From NCBI RefSeq assembly GCF_025997855.1, contig NZ_AP026561.1, forward strand, positions 496,001-560,000: a DNA stretch of 64,000 nt, written 5' to 3'. This stretch comes from Deinococcus aetherius (GTDB lineage Bacteria; Deinococcota; Deinococci; Deinococcales; Deinococcaceae). This document shows, one piece after another, positions 17,611 through 25,542 of this stretch; position 1 is the first letter of the stretch, and each line of letters starts with the position of its first letter. Below the pieces are notes generated by a model. The model saw only the letters and a list, made by a program, of their open reading frames with translations. It did not search any database and had not been told where the DNA came from. The position numbers and the translations under genes are program-made.

Positions 17611-19236
17611 ATGCGCCCCATGCACGTCGCCCTGACCGCCCTCACCACGCTGGCGCTCGTCGCCTGCGGCACCGAAGTCGCGTCACCCGCCGGGCAGGCG
17701 GGTTCGGGGACCGTGGGCCCGCTCGCTGTCGGCACGCGTCTCGCCGACCGTCAGGGTTACTACCCGCGCGTCGTGCGTCTCGCCCACAACGGCAGCGCGA
17801 ACGGCCGCCTCGTCGCTACTTTCGAGTCCATCGTGAACGGGCAGCAGAGCGCGGCCTTTTACCAGAGCACGGACGACGGCGCCTCGTGGCAGCTGCTGTC
17901 CGAGCTGCGCGACGCGACGCCGCCGCGCAACTGCTGCTCGGTGCTGTACGAGGTGCCGCAGACCCTCGGTTCGACTAGCGCCGGCACGCTGTTCTGGGCA
18001 ACGTCCGTCGGAACGGACCAGACGCCGCGCACCGCCACGGCCATCAAGATCTACAAGAGCACCGACCAGGGCCGCACCTGGACCTCCTTCTCCACCCCCG
18101 TCACCGGCAACACCGGCCTGTGGGAGCCTGAATTCACCGTGGACGCGTCCGGCCGCCTGGTGATGTTCTTCTCCAGCGAGGAGTACAAAGGTTCCGGCTA
18201 CAACCAGCTGCTGGCGCACCGCGTGTCCACCGACGGCGGAGCCAGCTGGGGCGGGGACGTGATTGACGTCGGTGTGGCCGATAACACCCGGCGCCCGGGC
18301 ATGGCGGTGGTCCGCAAGCTGCCGAACGGCACCTACCTGATGAGCTACGAGGTGTGCGGTTGGCCCGGCACGCATGACTGCGTCGCGCAGCTGCGCACGT
18401 CCCCGAACGGCAGCGACTGGGGCGACCGCACCTGGCTCGGGTACCGCCCGCAGACTGGCGACGGCCACTTCTTCGCGCACGCGCCGACGATCGCTTGGGC
18501 GCCCGACGGCTCCGCGAACGGCAAGGTGCTGCTCGTCGGGCAGGTGCTGAAGAACTCGGACGGCTCGCTCGCGGCGAACAACGGCCGGGCGGTGCTGGTG
18601 CAGGGCAGCAACGGCGCCGAGAACGTGCCCTGGACGGAGATGACCGCGCCGGTCCAGTCGGTCGGCGCCGGCGACAACCCGTGCGTCAACTACAGCTCTG
18701 CCCTGCTGCCGTCCGCGAACGGCTCGAAGCTGCTCGAGCTCGCCACGGACTTCGAGAACGGCACCTGCAAGACCTACTTCGGCACGGGCGCCCTCAACTT
18801 TCCGGTCTCCGGGGCGACCTACCGCCTCGTCAACGAACAAAGCCAGCAGTGCCTCGACGTGGCGAACGGCTCCACCGCCATCAACGCCAACGTCCAGCAG
18901 TACACCTGCAACAACCTCGCCCCCCAGAACTGGCTGCTGCTCGACAAGGGCGCCGGCTACTTCACCCTGACGTCCCAGCAGAGCAACCTGTGCCTGGATG
19001 ACGCCTTCGGGTCCACGGCGGCCGGTGCGAACGTCCAGCAGTACACCTGCAACAGCCTCGCGCCGCAGAACTGGCGCGCCGTTTCGGTCGCGAACGGCTA
19101 CTTCAAGGTGCTCAACCAGCAGGCGAGCGGCCTCGCGCTCGACGTGGACCGCGGCTCGACCACGCCGGGCGCCAACGTGCAACTGTACACCGATAACGGC
19201 TTCGCCCCGCAGCACTGGCGCTTCGAGCGCCGCTGA
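17611..19236 (+). CDS. Sialidase-fold (BNR) lipoprotein with ricin B-type lectin domain
   Basis: 541 residues after a strong GGAGG. A lipoprotein signal ends at the lipobox LVAC (Cys19). Residues about 40-390 hold bacterial neuraminidase (Asp-box) repeats: STDDGASW, STDQGRTW, STDGGASW, TSPNGSDW, so a six-bladed propeller of the GH33/GH93 kind. Residues about 400-541 are a ricin B lectin with three QxW-type repeats (PQNWLLL, PQNWRAV, PQHWRF). It is probably surface-anchored, binding and trimming a polysaccharide before import. GH93 exo-arabinanase and GH33 sialidase activities are both possible. Confidence 0.8.
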   Translation: MRPMHVALTALTTLALVACGTEVASPAGQAGSGTVGPLAVGTRLADRQGYYPRVVRLAHNGSANGRLVATFESIVNGQQSAAFYQSTDDGASWQLLSELRDATPPRNCCSVLYEVPQTLGSTSAGTLFWATSVGTDQTPRTATAIKIYKSTDQGRTWTSFSTPVTGNTGLWEPEFTVDASGRLVMFFSSEEYKGSGYNQLLAHRVSTDGGASWGGDVIDVGVADNTRRPGMAVVRKLPNGTYLMSYEVCGWPGTHDCVAQLRTSPNGSDWGDRTWLGYRPQTGDGHFFAHAPTIAWAPDGSANGKVLLVGQVLKNSDGSLAANNGRAVLVQGSNGAENVPWTEMTAPVQSVGAGDNPCVNYSSALLPSANGSKLLELATDFENGTCKTYFGTGALNFPVSGATYRLVNEQSQQCLDVANGSTAINANVQQYTCNNLAPQNWLLLDKGAGYFTLTSQQSNLCLDDAFGSTAAGANVQQYTCNSLAPQNWRAVSVANGYFKVLNQQASGLALDVDRGSTTPGANVQLYTDNGFAPQHWRFERR

Positions 19237-19265
19237 GCGATCTTCAGCCCTTCCCGGAGCCCAGG

Positions 19266-19300
19266 GCTGTCAGCGCGTCTCAAGAAGACGTGCTGACAGC
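19266..19300 (+). terminator. 15-bp stem-loop after the BNR lipoprotein
   Basis: GCTGTCAGCGCGTCT (19266-19280) pairs with AGACGTGCTGACAGC (19286-19300) across a five-base loop, with one G-U pair. It lies 30 bp after the lipoprotein stop. No T-tract follows, so it could be a processing hairpin or mRNA stabiliser rather than an intrinsic terminator. Confidence 0.55.
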
Positions 19301-19494
19301 TCAGCAAGGAATGACATGAACCAGCCACAGAACCGCCCACCGTCGTCCGGCACGGCTTTTCAGACCGCTTCGCTGCACCCGCTCGGAACCTGCCTGTTCA
19401 GGCCGGATCCGGCCGGGAAGCGAGCACTCGGGCGGAACCGGTCACGGAGCGGCCAGACCCCGGCCGCGACCTCGCGGCTGTCCAGGAGGCCCGT

Positions 19495-21624
19495 TTGAAC
19501 CTGCCCGCGGACTACGCCCGGCGGGTCTACGCCGGGGTGCTCGGAAAAATGATCGGGGTGTACCTCGGCCGTCCGATCGAGGGTTGGACGCACGAGCGGA
19601 TCGAGCGCGAGCTCGGCGAGGTCGACCGCTACGTCAGCGATCGCCTCGGGCTGCCGCTGGTGGTGACGGACGATGACCTCAGCGGGACCTTCACGTTCCT
19701 GCGGGCGCTGGAAGACCACGGCTTCCCGCGGGACATCACCTCCGAACAGATCGGCGAGACTTGGCTGAACTACATCATCGAAGACCGGACGGTGCTGTGG
19801 TGGGGCGGAGTGGGCCTCTCGACCGAACAGACCGCCTTCCGGCGCCTGCAGGGCGGGGTGCCGGCCCCGAGTAGCGGATCACGCGAACTCAACGGTCCGG
19901 TGGTCTCCGAGCAGATCGGCGCGCAGATCTTCATCGACGGCTGGGGCATGGTCGCGCCCGGCCGCCCGGAACTCGCGGCGGACCTGGCCGCCCGTGCGGC
20001 CCGGGTCAGCCACGACGGCGAGGCCGTCTATGCCGCGCAGGTGATCGCCGCCATGGAGGCGCAGGCGTTCGTCGAACCGGACCTCGGGCGGCTCCTCGAC
20101 CGGGGGTTGAGCGTTATTCCACGCGACAGCCTGATCGCCCGTGTGATCCGGGATCTGCGCGCGTGGCGATCAGAAGACCAAGACTGGCGGCGGTCCCGGG
20201 CCCGGCTTCAGGACCGCTACGGCTACCACCGGTTCGGGGGCGCCTGTCACGTGGTGCCCAACCACGCCCTGGTGTGGCTCGGCCTGCTGTACGGCGACGG
20301 GGACTTCCGGCGGTCCCTGATGATCACCAACACCAGCGGCTGGGACACCGACTGCAATTCCGGCAACGTCGGGTGCCTGCTGGGCATCCGAAACGGGCTG
20401 ACCGCCTTCGAGGGAGCCTACGACTGGCGCGGCCCCGTCCGCGACCGGCTGTACCTGCCCACGGCGGACGGCGGGCGGGCGATCACTGACGCCCTGACCG
20501 AAGCGGGACACATCGTGCGGGCCGGCCGGGCGCTGGTGGGGCTGCCGCACGACCTGCCCAAGGGTGGAGCGCGGTTTCACTTCTCGCAGCCGGGCAGCGT
20601 GCAGGGCTTTACCCTCGGGGAGGAGGACCCTGCCGGGGGAACGCTGGACAACGTGGCCTGGCGCGGGGAACGGGTGCTGGCCCTGCGCTGGGCGGGGACC
20701 GGGCCGGATCAGCGCCTGCGCGCCACGACCTCGACCTTCATTTCCCCGGACGCCCTGCGCATGCCCGGCTACGAACTGCTGGCCTCCCCGACCCTCTACC
20801 CGGGCCAGGTCGTGCGGGTCCGGGTGTCGGCCGATGAATCCAACGCCACGCCAGTGACGATCCGGCCGTGCGTGGGCCGCTACTCGGAAGGGCCGGGCCT
20901 GGAACCGGTGCTCGGCCCCGGGACAGCGGTGCGGCCGGGAGGGGAGAGCGAACTGGTGTGGCGGGTTCCGGACACCGGCGGACAGCCGGTCGCGGACGTT
21001 GGAATCGAGGTCACGTGCCCGGGCCCGGGCGGGGCGGTGTACCTCCACACGCTCACATGGGACGGCACGCCCGACGTCTGCCTGGGCCGGCCGGCTGGTG
21101 AGGGAACGGTGTGGCGCCGCGCCTGGGTGGACGCGGTGCACCACTGGGAGGCGCTCTGGCCCGAGGCGTACCGGATCGCTCAGGACACGGGCCGGGGACT
21201 GCTGATCCAGGGCGCCCGCGACTGGCATGACTACCAGGTGTCCGCGGCCATCCGCTCGGACTTCGCGGCGGTTCACGGACTGGCCGCACGGGTGCAGGGG
21301 CTGCGCCGCTACTACGCCCTGACCCTGCGGCCGTCCGGCGTCGCCCAGCTGATTAAAGTCCGGGGAACCGAGCAGGTGCTCGCGCAGACCACCGTGCTGC
21401 CGGGAGAGCAGCTCCGCGACTTCAACCTGGAACTCGACGGCCCGCGTCTTCGCGCCTTCCTGGACCGCGAACTGCTGTTCGAGGTGGTCGACGACGACCC
21501 GATCAGCGGTGGGGGCGTCGCCCTGCTCGTCGAGGAGGGCATGCTGGCCTGCGACGCGGTGCGCGTCCTGCCCACCCGGACCGTCGATCCGCTCCAGGTT
21601 CTGGATGTCGCGCGTCCGGTGTAG
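19495..21624 (+). CDS. ADP-ribosylglycohydrolase-family protein with C-terminal extension
   Basis: 709 residues. TTG 19495 is chosen because AGGAGG (19484-19489) lies 5 bp upstream and no ATG or GTG keeps the N-terminus. Residues about 5-340 match the ADP-ribosylglycohydrolase fold: GVLGKMIGVYLGRPIEGW at the start, VTDDDLSGTF with the metal-binding acidic run, and the C-terminal metal motif SGWDTDCNSGNVGCLLG. The other 350 residues are beta-rich and may be a concanavalin-like or carbohydrate-binding unit. Homologues occur in glycoside-degradation clusters where the substrate may be a glycoside rather than ADP-ribose. That role is inference. Confidence 0.78.
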   Translation: MNLPADYARRVYAGVLGKMIGVYLGRPIEGWTHERIERELGEVDRYVSDRLGLPLVVTDDDLSGTFTFLRALEDHGFPRDITSEQIGETWLNYIIEDRTVLWWGGVGLSTEQTAFRRLQGGVPAPSSGSRELNGPVVSEQIGAQIFIDGWGMVAPGRPELAADLAARAARVSHDGEAVYAAQVIAAMEAQAFVEPDLGRLLDRGLSVIPRDSLIARVIRDLRAWRSEDQDWRRSRARLQDRYGYHRFGGACHVVPNHALVWLGLLYGDGDFRRSLMITNTSGWDTDCNSGNVGCLLGIRNGLTAFEGAYDWRGPVRDRLYLPTADGGRAITDALTEAGHIVRAGRALVGLPHDLPKGGARFHFSQPGSVQGFTLGEEDPAGGTLDNVAWRGERVLALRWAGTGPDQRLRATTSTFISPDALRMPGYELLASPTLYPGQVVRVRVSADESNATPVTIRPCVGRYSEGPGLEPVLGPGTAVRPGGESELVWRVPDTGGQPVADVGIEVTCPGPGGAVYLHTLTWDGTPDVCLGRPAGEGTVWRRAWVDAVHHWEALWPEAYRIAQDTGRGLLIQGARDWHDYQVSAAIRSDFAAVHGLAARVQGLRRYYALTLRPSGVAQLIKVRGTEQVLAQTTVLPGEQLRDFNLELDGPRLRAFLDRELLFEVVDDDPISGGGVALLVEEGMLACDAVRVLPTRTVDPLQVLDVARPV

Positions 21625-21848
21625 CGCAGGCGTGGTTCCGTAGGCCGCGTCACCCAGGGCCGACGTCCGTGGCGAACGCGCTAAAACCGCTGAGTTCAGG
21701 CCGAGTTCAGGCGGCCTTCCCCCTTGACATCAGGAGCGTTGACCGTGCCAGACCACCCACACCCGAACCCTCATCAGACCGGCCAACGCGGCGCCCGAAC
21801 CTCGGAGCGCGCCGCGGCCCGGCCGCGCACGCTCCGGCGAGGCCGGGC
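21625..21848 (+). promoter_or_regulatory. Intergenic region with -35-like box and direct repeat
   Basis: A perfect TTGACA occurs at 21724-21729. Just upstream GAGTTCAGGC is repeated at 21692-21701 and 21703-21712 with an 11-bp period (one helical turn), an arrangement typical of an activator or repressor site. No clear -10 box was found at the right spacing. The presence of these signals argues that the GH63-like gene starts downstream of here and not at GTG 21669. Confidence 0.35.
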
Positions 21849-24077
21849 TTGATTCGCTTCGGGGCGTTCGATCCGCTGCACCCGCTGGGCGTCGTTTCCG
21901 TGGCGAACGGCGAGCACATCTTCGGTCTGCGCCTGCTCACCCAGGACCACCAGAGCGGCGAGGTCGTGGACGGGCGGGCGCTCGACTGGTCCACCCTGCG
22001 GGTGGGTGAGGTCGCGGACGGCCTCTACAACGTGTGCTGGACCGTGGCGGGCAAGGCGGCGCACCTGAGCTGGAGCCGCGTGGACGAGCGGCGTGTGTAC
22101 GGCAAGGTGAGCTTCGACGAGGGCCTGTCGGTCGTGGCCGAGGCTTACGTGCCGTGGGCGTACCGCCTGCGCGACCGCTGGGTGAACTTCGTGGTCCACG
22201 GCAGGTTCACCCTGACCGGCGAGATGATCGGCCCGCACCAGGAGGGCGGCCCGCGCGCGGTGCGCCTGACCTTCGGGAGTGAGCCGGCGGCCCTCGAGCG
22301 CTACAACGACCGCGACCTTCAACTGCGTATCCTGAGGGGTGCCAAGTCGCTCCTGCGCGTGGCACCTGGCGACGTGTGGAACGACATGGGCCTGGGCTGG
22401 TTCGCCGCTGCCCACCACACGCGCGACTTCGCCTTCGTGCTGGAGGTCGGGGAGCCCGAGGTGTTTCTCCAGGCGCCCGACGCACCTGCCCGCGCCCGGC
22501 TGTTCGGGGAGGCGGCCCGGCTCCACGCCGAGAATCTCGAGGAGTACGGCCGCCACTGCCTGCACACGGACGGTGCCCTGGGGGAGGCCGGTCCCGCAGT
22601 GAGCCGACTGCTCGGCTTCAACGTGCTGTACCGGGAGGACACCGGGCGGCGCTACGTGATCACCGACCGGCCGTGGGCTCGCGGTGAGGACGACTGGGGC
22701 ATCCTGTTCAACTGGGACACCTTCCTCAGCTCGGCGGCGGCGGCCTGGTTCGACCCCGACCTCAGCCGGGAGAACCTGCGCTCGGGCCTCGACTTGCAAC
22801 TGCCCGATGGCCGCATTCCCCTGCACGCGCGCAGGACGGGCGGCCACGCCGCGGAGCCGCCCATCCTCGCCGGTCGCCACCAGATCATCGTGCAGGCCCT
22901 CACCGCGTGGCGAAGTTACCTGCACCACCTCGACCGGGCGTGGCTCGGGGAGGTGTACCCGGCGCTCGTGCGTTCCCACCGCTGGTGGTTCGCCGACCGC
23001 GGCGACGGTCAGGCGTGGCGCGACCCGGCCGGGCGCGGCCTGCTGACCTTCGGCTACGACCCCGAACTCGAGATGGGCGTGATCGGCGCCCGGCACCAGC
23101 CCTACGTCGCCAAGGCCCAGTACGCCTACTTCGAGACGTACGACGACAGCCCCCAGTGGACGACCGGGGAGCACTTCCGCTCCCTGCGCGGCAAGGACCG
23201 CTTCACCGCCGACCAGGCGGCCGACCGCGCCCGTTACGACGAGCGCACCCACACGGTGGACATGTACACGCTCGAGCGCAACTGCCTGTACGCGCTGGAG
23301 AGCGAGTGCCTGGCCCAGATCGCGGCCGAACTCGGCTTCGAGGCGGATCGACGCGACTTTCTCGAGGAATACGCGGCCATGAAGGCGCGGATCAACGAGA
23401 CGATGTGGGACGATGAGGCGGGCTGCTACTTCAATGTCACCCTGGACGGCCGCTTCTCGCGGGTGTACACCCCGGACGTCTTCTTGCCCCTCACGGCTGG
23501 TCTCACGGACGGGGAGCGCGCGGATAAACTGCTGCGGTTGTTACTTGACGAGTCGAAGTTCTGGGGCGAGTTCCCGCTGCCGTCGGTGGCCAAGGACGAC
23601 CCGAGCTTCGCCGAGCAGCACTACTGGCGCGGGCAAATCTGGCCGCCGCAAGTCTACCTGGTCTTCCTGGGTTTGCGCCGCGCGGGCTTCACGGAGGCCG
23701 CCGAGGCCCTGGCCGACCGCGCTCTCGCCATGTTCCTGGGGGAGTGGCGAGAGCGTGGCTATTCCCCGGAGAACTACAGCAGCGTAACCGGGCGCAGCGC
23801 GGGCTCACCGCACTACAACTGGGGCACCCTGATGGGCGTGGTGGGCCTGGAGTCGTGCCTCGACCTCACGCCGGGACACGCGCGCTTCGGCCGCCGGGGG
23901 GACGCAGACTACACCCTGCGCAACGTGCGGCTGGGTGAGGACGTGTACGACGTGACCGGCCGGGGCGGCGTGACCACCGTGTTCAGGAACGGCACCGAGG
24001 TGGCCCGGGGACGGGGGATCGTCGAGGTTGACCGCGAATCGGCCCCCAGCCACTCACCGCCCGACGTGACGGCGTGA
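21849..24077 (+). CDS. GH63/trehalase-like (alpha/alpha)6-barrel glycosidase
   Basis: 742 residues from TTG 21849, which has GAGG 6 bp upstream. The frame is open from GTG 21669, but the extra 60 codons are Arg/Pro-rich and cover a promoter-like segment, so I prefer the shorter form. Barrel motifs typical of clan GH-G are present: WGILFNWDTFLSS (general-acid Asp region), QHYWRGQIWPPQVYLVF, and SPHYNWGTLMGVVGLESCLDL at the C-terminus. There is no signal peptide. Substrates in this clan include mannosylglycerate, trehalose and glucosyl-oligosaccharides, and the true one is unknown. It is the last gene of the 12-24 kb island. Confidence 0.75.
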   Translation: MIRFGAFDPLHPLGVVSVANGEHIFGLRLLTQDHQSGEVVDGRALDWSTLRVGEVADGLYNVCWTVAGKAAHLSWSRVDERRVYGKVSFDEGLSVVAEAYVPWAYRLRDRWVNFVVHGRFTLTGEMIGPHQEGGPRAVRLTFGSEPAALERYNDRDLQLRILRGAKSLLRVAPGDVWNDMGLGWFAAAHHTRDFAFVLEVGEPEVFLQAPDAPARARLFGEAARLHAENLEEYGRHCLHTDGALGEAGPAVSRLLGFNVLYREDTGRRYVITDRPWARGEDDWGILFNWDTFLSSAAAAWFDPDLSRENLRSGLDLQLPDGRIPLHARRTGGHAAEPPILAGRHQIIVQALTAWRSYLHHLDRAWLGEVYPALVRSHRWWFADRGDGQAWRDPAGRGLLTFGYDPELEMGVIGARHQPYVAKAQYAYFETYDDSPQWTTGEHFRSLRGKDRFTADQAADRARYDERTHTVDMYTLERNCLYALESECLAQIAAELGFEADRRDFLEEYAAMKARINETMWDDEAGCYFNVTLDGRFSRVYTPDVFLPLTAGLTDGERADKLLRLLLDESKFWGEFPLPSVAKDDPSFAEQHYWRGQIWPPQVYLVFLGLRRAGFTEAAEALADRALAMFLGEWRERGYSPENYSSVTGRSAGSPHYNWGTLMGVVGLESCLDLTPGHARFGRRGDADYTLRNVRLGEDVYDVTGRGGVTTVFRNGTEVARGRGIVEVDRESAPSHSPPDVTA

Positions 24078-24103
24078 ATCGAGGCGCAAAATCAGCTATA
24101 AAG

Positions 24104-24119
24104 GGTTCTGGCAACTTAG
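24104..24119. repeat. IS6-type terminal sequence relic
   Basis: GGTTCTGGCAACTTAG resembles the left end of the IS6-family copy at 36039 (GGTTGTGGCAAGTTG) and the relic at 40221-40237 read on the minus strand. It faces as if an IS6 copy had lain to its right. No transposase sequence follows; the next element is IS3. Confidence 0.4.
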
Positions 24120-24229
24120 CAGGACTTTGTCAGTCAGGGACGGCGCTCAGCCGCCCCTCGCCGTGGTGACCGATCCTGGCGGGCGTGCCCGTCCCTCACA
24201 ACTGGCAGCAGCCTGAACTGGCCCAGTTC

Positions 24230-24979
24230 TTAGGGCAAAGCTGACTGGAGGTTCGACTCAGGGGGAGTGTACGGCTGCGGGTGGGGTGGGGGCTGAGCCC
24301 ACCGCTGGGCGAACTCGTCCGGGGTGAGGTAGGCCAGAGAAGAATGCGGCCTGGCGCCGTTGTAGAACGTTCGCCAGTCATCGAGCAGCACCTGGGCGTG
24401 CCGGGCGGAGTGAAAGACGTCCAGGTTCAGCAACTCGTCCCTCAAGCGGGCGTGGAAGCTCTCTGCCACGCCGTTTTGCCAGGGTTTCCCGGGGTCGATG
24501 TACCGAGTGCCGACCTCCTGCATGGCCAGCCAGATCCCCCGGTCGTGGGCGATGAATTCCAGGCCGTTATCGCTGCGGATGAACGCAGGAACGCCCCGTT
24601 CTCGCATCATTTCGACCAGGACGGCTTTCACGTCGGCGGACGTAAAAGCTGTCCCACAACGGAGGGCGAGCGATTGCCGGGTGAACTCATCCGTGAGGGT
24701 CAGGATTTTCAGGGGTTGTCCGGTCAGGGTCTGGTCAAAGACGAAATCGTAGGTCCACACCTGATTCGGCCGCTCGGCCCGCAGGGGAAGGGGCTGCCCG
24801 GTGCGGATTTTTCGGGTCTTGCGGTTCACCTGGACGCCTTCCCGGCGCAGCGTGGCGTGAACCCGGCGGCATCCCCAGCGGCGATGCTCGTGGGCCAACG
24901 TCTTGATCCGTTGCCTGAGCCTTTCGTCATGCCGAGGATGGGGGCGGTAGGACAGCGACGAGCGGGGTAGGCCCACCAA
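24230..24979 (-). CDS. IS3-family transposase, OrfB (DDE integrase)
   Basis: 249 residues from a TTG at 24979. It has the rve integrase core with D-D-E points: Asp in VWTYDFVFD, Asp in [10 protein letters not shown], and the catalytic Glu in [14 protein letters not shown]. Conserved residues continue upstream in the same frame ([21 protein letters not shown]) to a TAA at 25045-25043. OrfA, ending in TGA 25054-25052, is in this same frame rather than the usual shifted frame. The two reading frames are therefore interrupted by stops instead of being joined by -1 slippage, which suggests a degraded copy or separate initiation. Confidence 0.85.
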   Translation of the reverse strand: MVGLPRSSLSYRPHPRHDERLRQRIKTLAHEHRRWGCRRVHATLRREGVQVNRKTRKIRTGQPLPLRAERPNQVWTYDFVFDQTLTGQPLKILTLTDEFTRQSLALRCGTAFTSADVKAVLVEMMRERGVPAFIRSDNGLEFIAHDRGIWLAMQEVGTRYIDPGKPWQNGVAESFHARLRDELLNLDVFHSARHAQVLLDDWRTFYNGARPHSSLAYLTPDEFAQRWAQPPPHPQPYTPPESNLQSALP

Positions 24980-25051
24980 CTCGCACGCCCGCTGCTGTCG
25001 GATGTGTTTGTGAACCAGGAACTGTGCGGCCTCCCGGCGCCCTTAGGGCCG

Positions 25052-25321
25052 TCACCGCTTTTTTGAAAGCAACTCCTTCATCCCTTCCAGCTCCAGGCGC
25101 TGCTGGCCCACCAGCTTGAGGAGCCGCTCGTTCTCGCGTTCCAACTGACGGAGCCGCCGGGTTTCAATCATCGTGGCGTCGCCGTATTTGGCCTTCCAGG
25201 TGGAGAAGGAGGCCGTGCTGCACCCGGCCTCCCGGCACAACTCCTCGATGGGCTTTTCGCCCTTTTTGGCGTCTTGGAGCAGCCCTAAGATCTGTTCCTC
25301 ACTGAACTTCCGCTGTTTCAT
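25052..25321 (-). CDS. IS3-family transposase, OrfA (HTH)
   Basis: 89 residues. It has an HTH_Tnp_1 domain (FSEEQILGLLQDAKKGEKPIEELCREAG) followed by a leucine-zipper-like coiled coil (LRQLERENERLLKLVGQQRLELEGM, quoted in part as LERENERLLKLVGQ) ending LLSKKR. It binds the IS ends and partners OrfB. The slippery-looking A6G tract near its end does not bring the ribosome into OrfB because OrfB shares its frame. Confidence 0.85.
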   Translation of the reverse strand: MKQRKFSEEQILGLLQDAKKGEKPIEELCREAGCSTASFSTWKAKYGDATMIETRRLRQLERENERLLKLVGQQRLELEGMKELLSKKR

Positions 25322-25542
25322 GGGTCATCCTCGCTTTCGGGCGGGGGTCAGGGGAAGTCCCCCATCCCCGTCGGGGAGCGAGCCGATGATCTCCAGTCAC
25401 TTTTGCCCTGTTTTTGGGGGGCAGACCAATCCCGAAACGGTCGGTTCCTGCCACAAACTAAACCCTAAGAAATTGCTGACGGAATCGTCATTCTCATCTT
25501 CCGGCGACCAAAGAGGAGACGAATAGGACGGGAGGCGAGGCA

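Larger units (their letters stand above)
24214..25428 (-). mobile_element. IS3-family insertion sequence
   Basis: About 1215 bp, transposase genes on the minus strand. Imperfect terminal repeats of 37-38 bp are visible: the left end (24214-24250) and the reverse complement of the right end (25391-25428) share TG..CTG.CCC, then AGGGCAAA, then TGACTGGAG. No target duplication is recognisable, so one flank may have been rearranged. A truncated relative of the same element lies at 30044-30268, on the other side of the molybdopterin operon. Confidence 0.8.
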
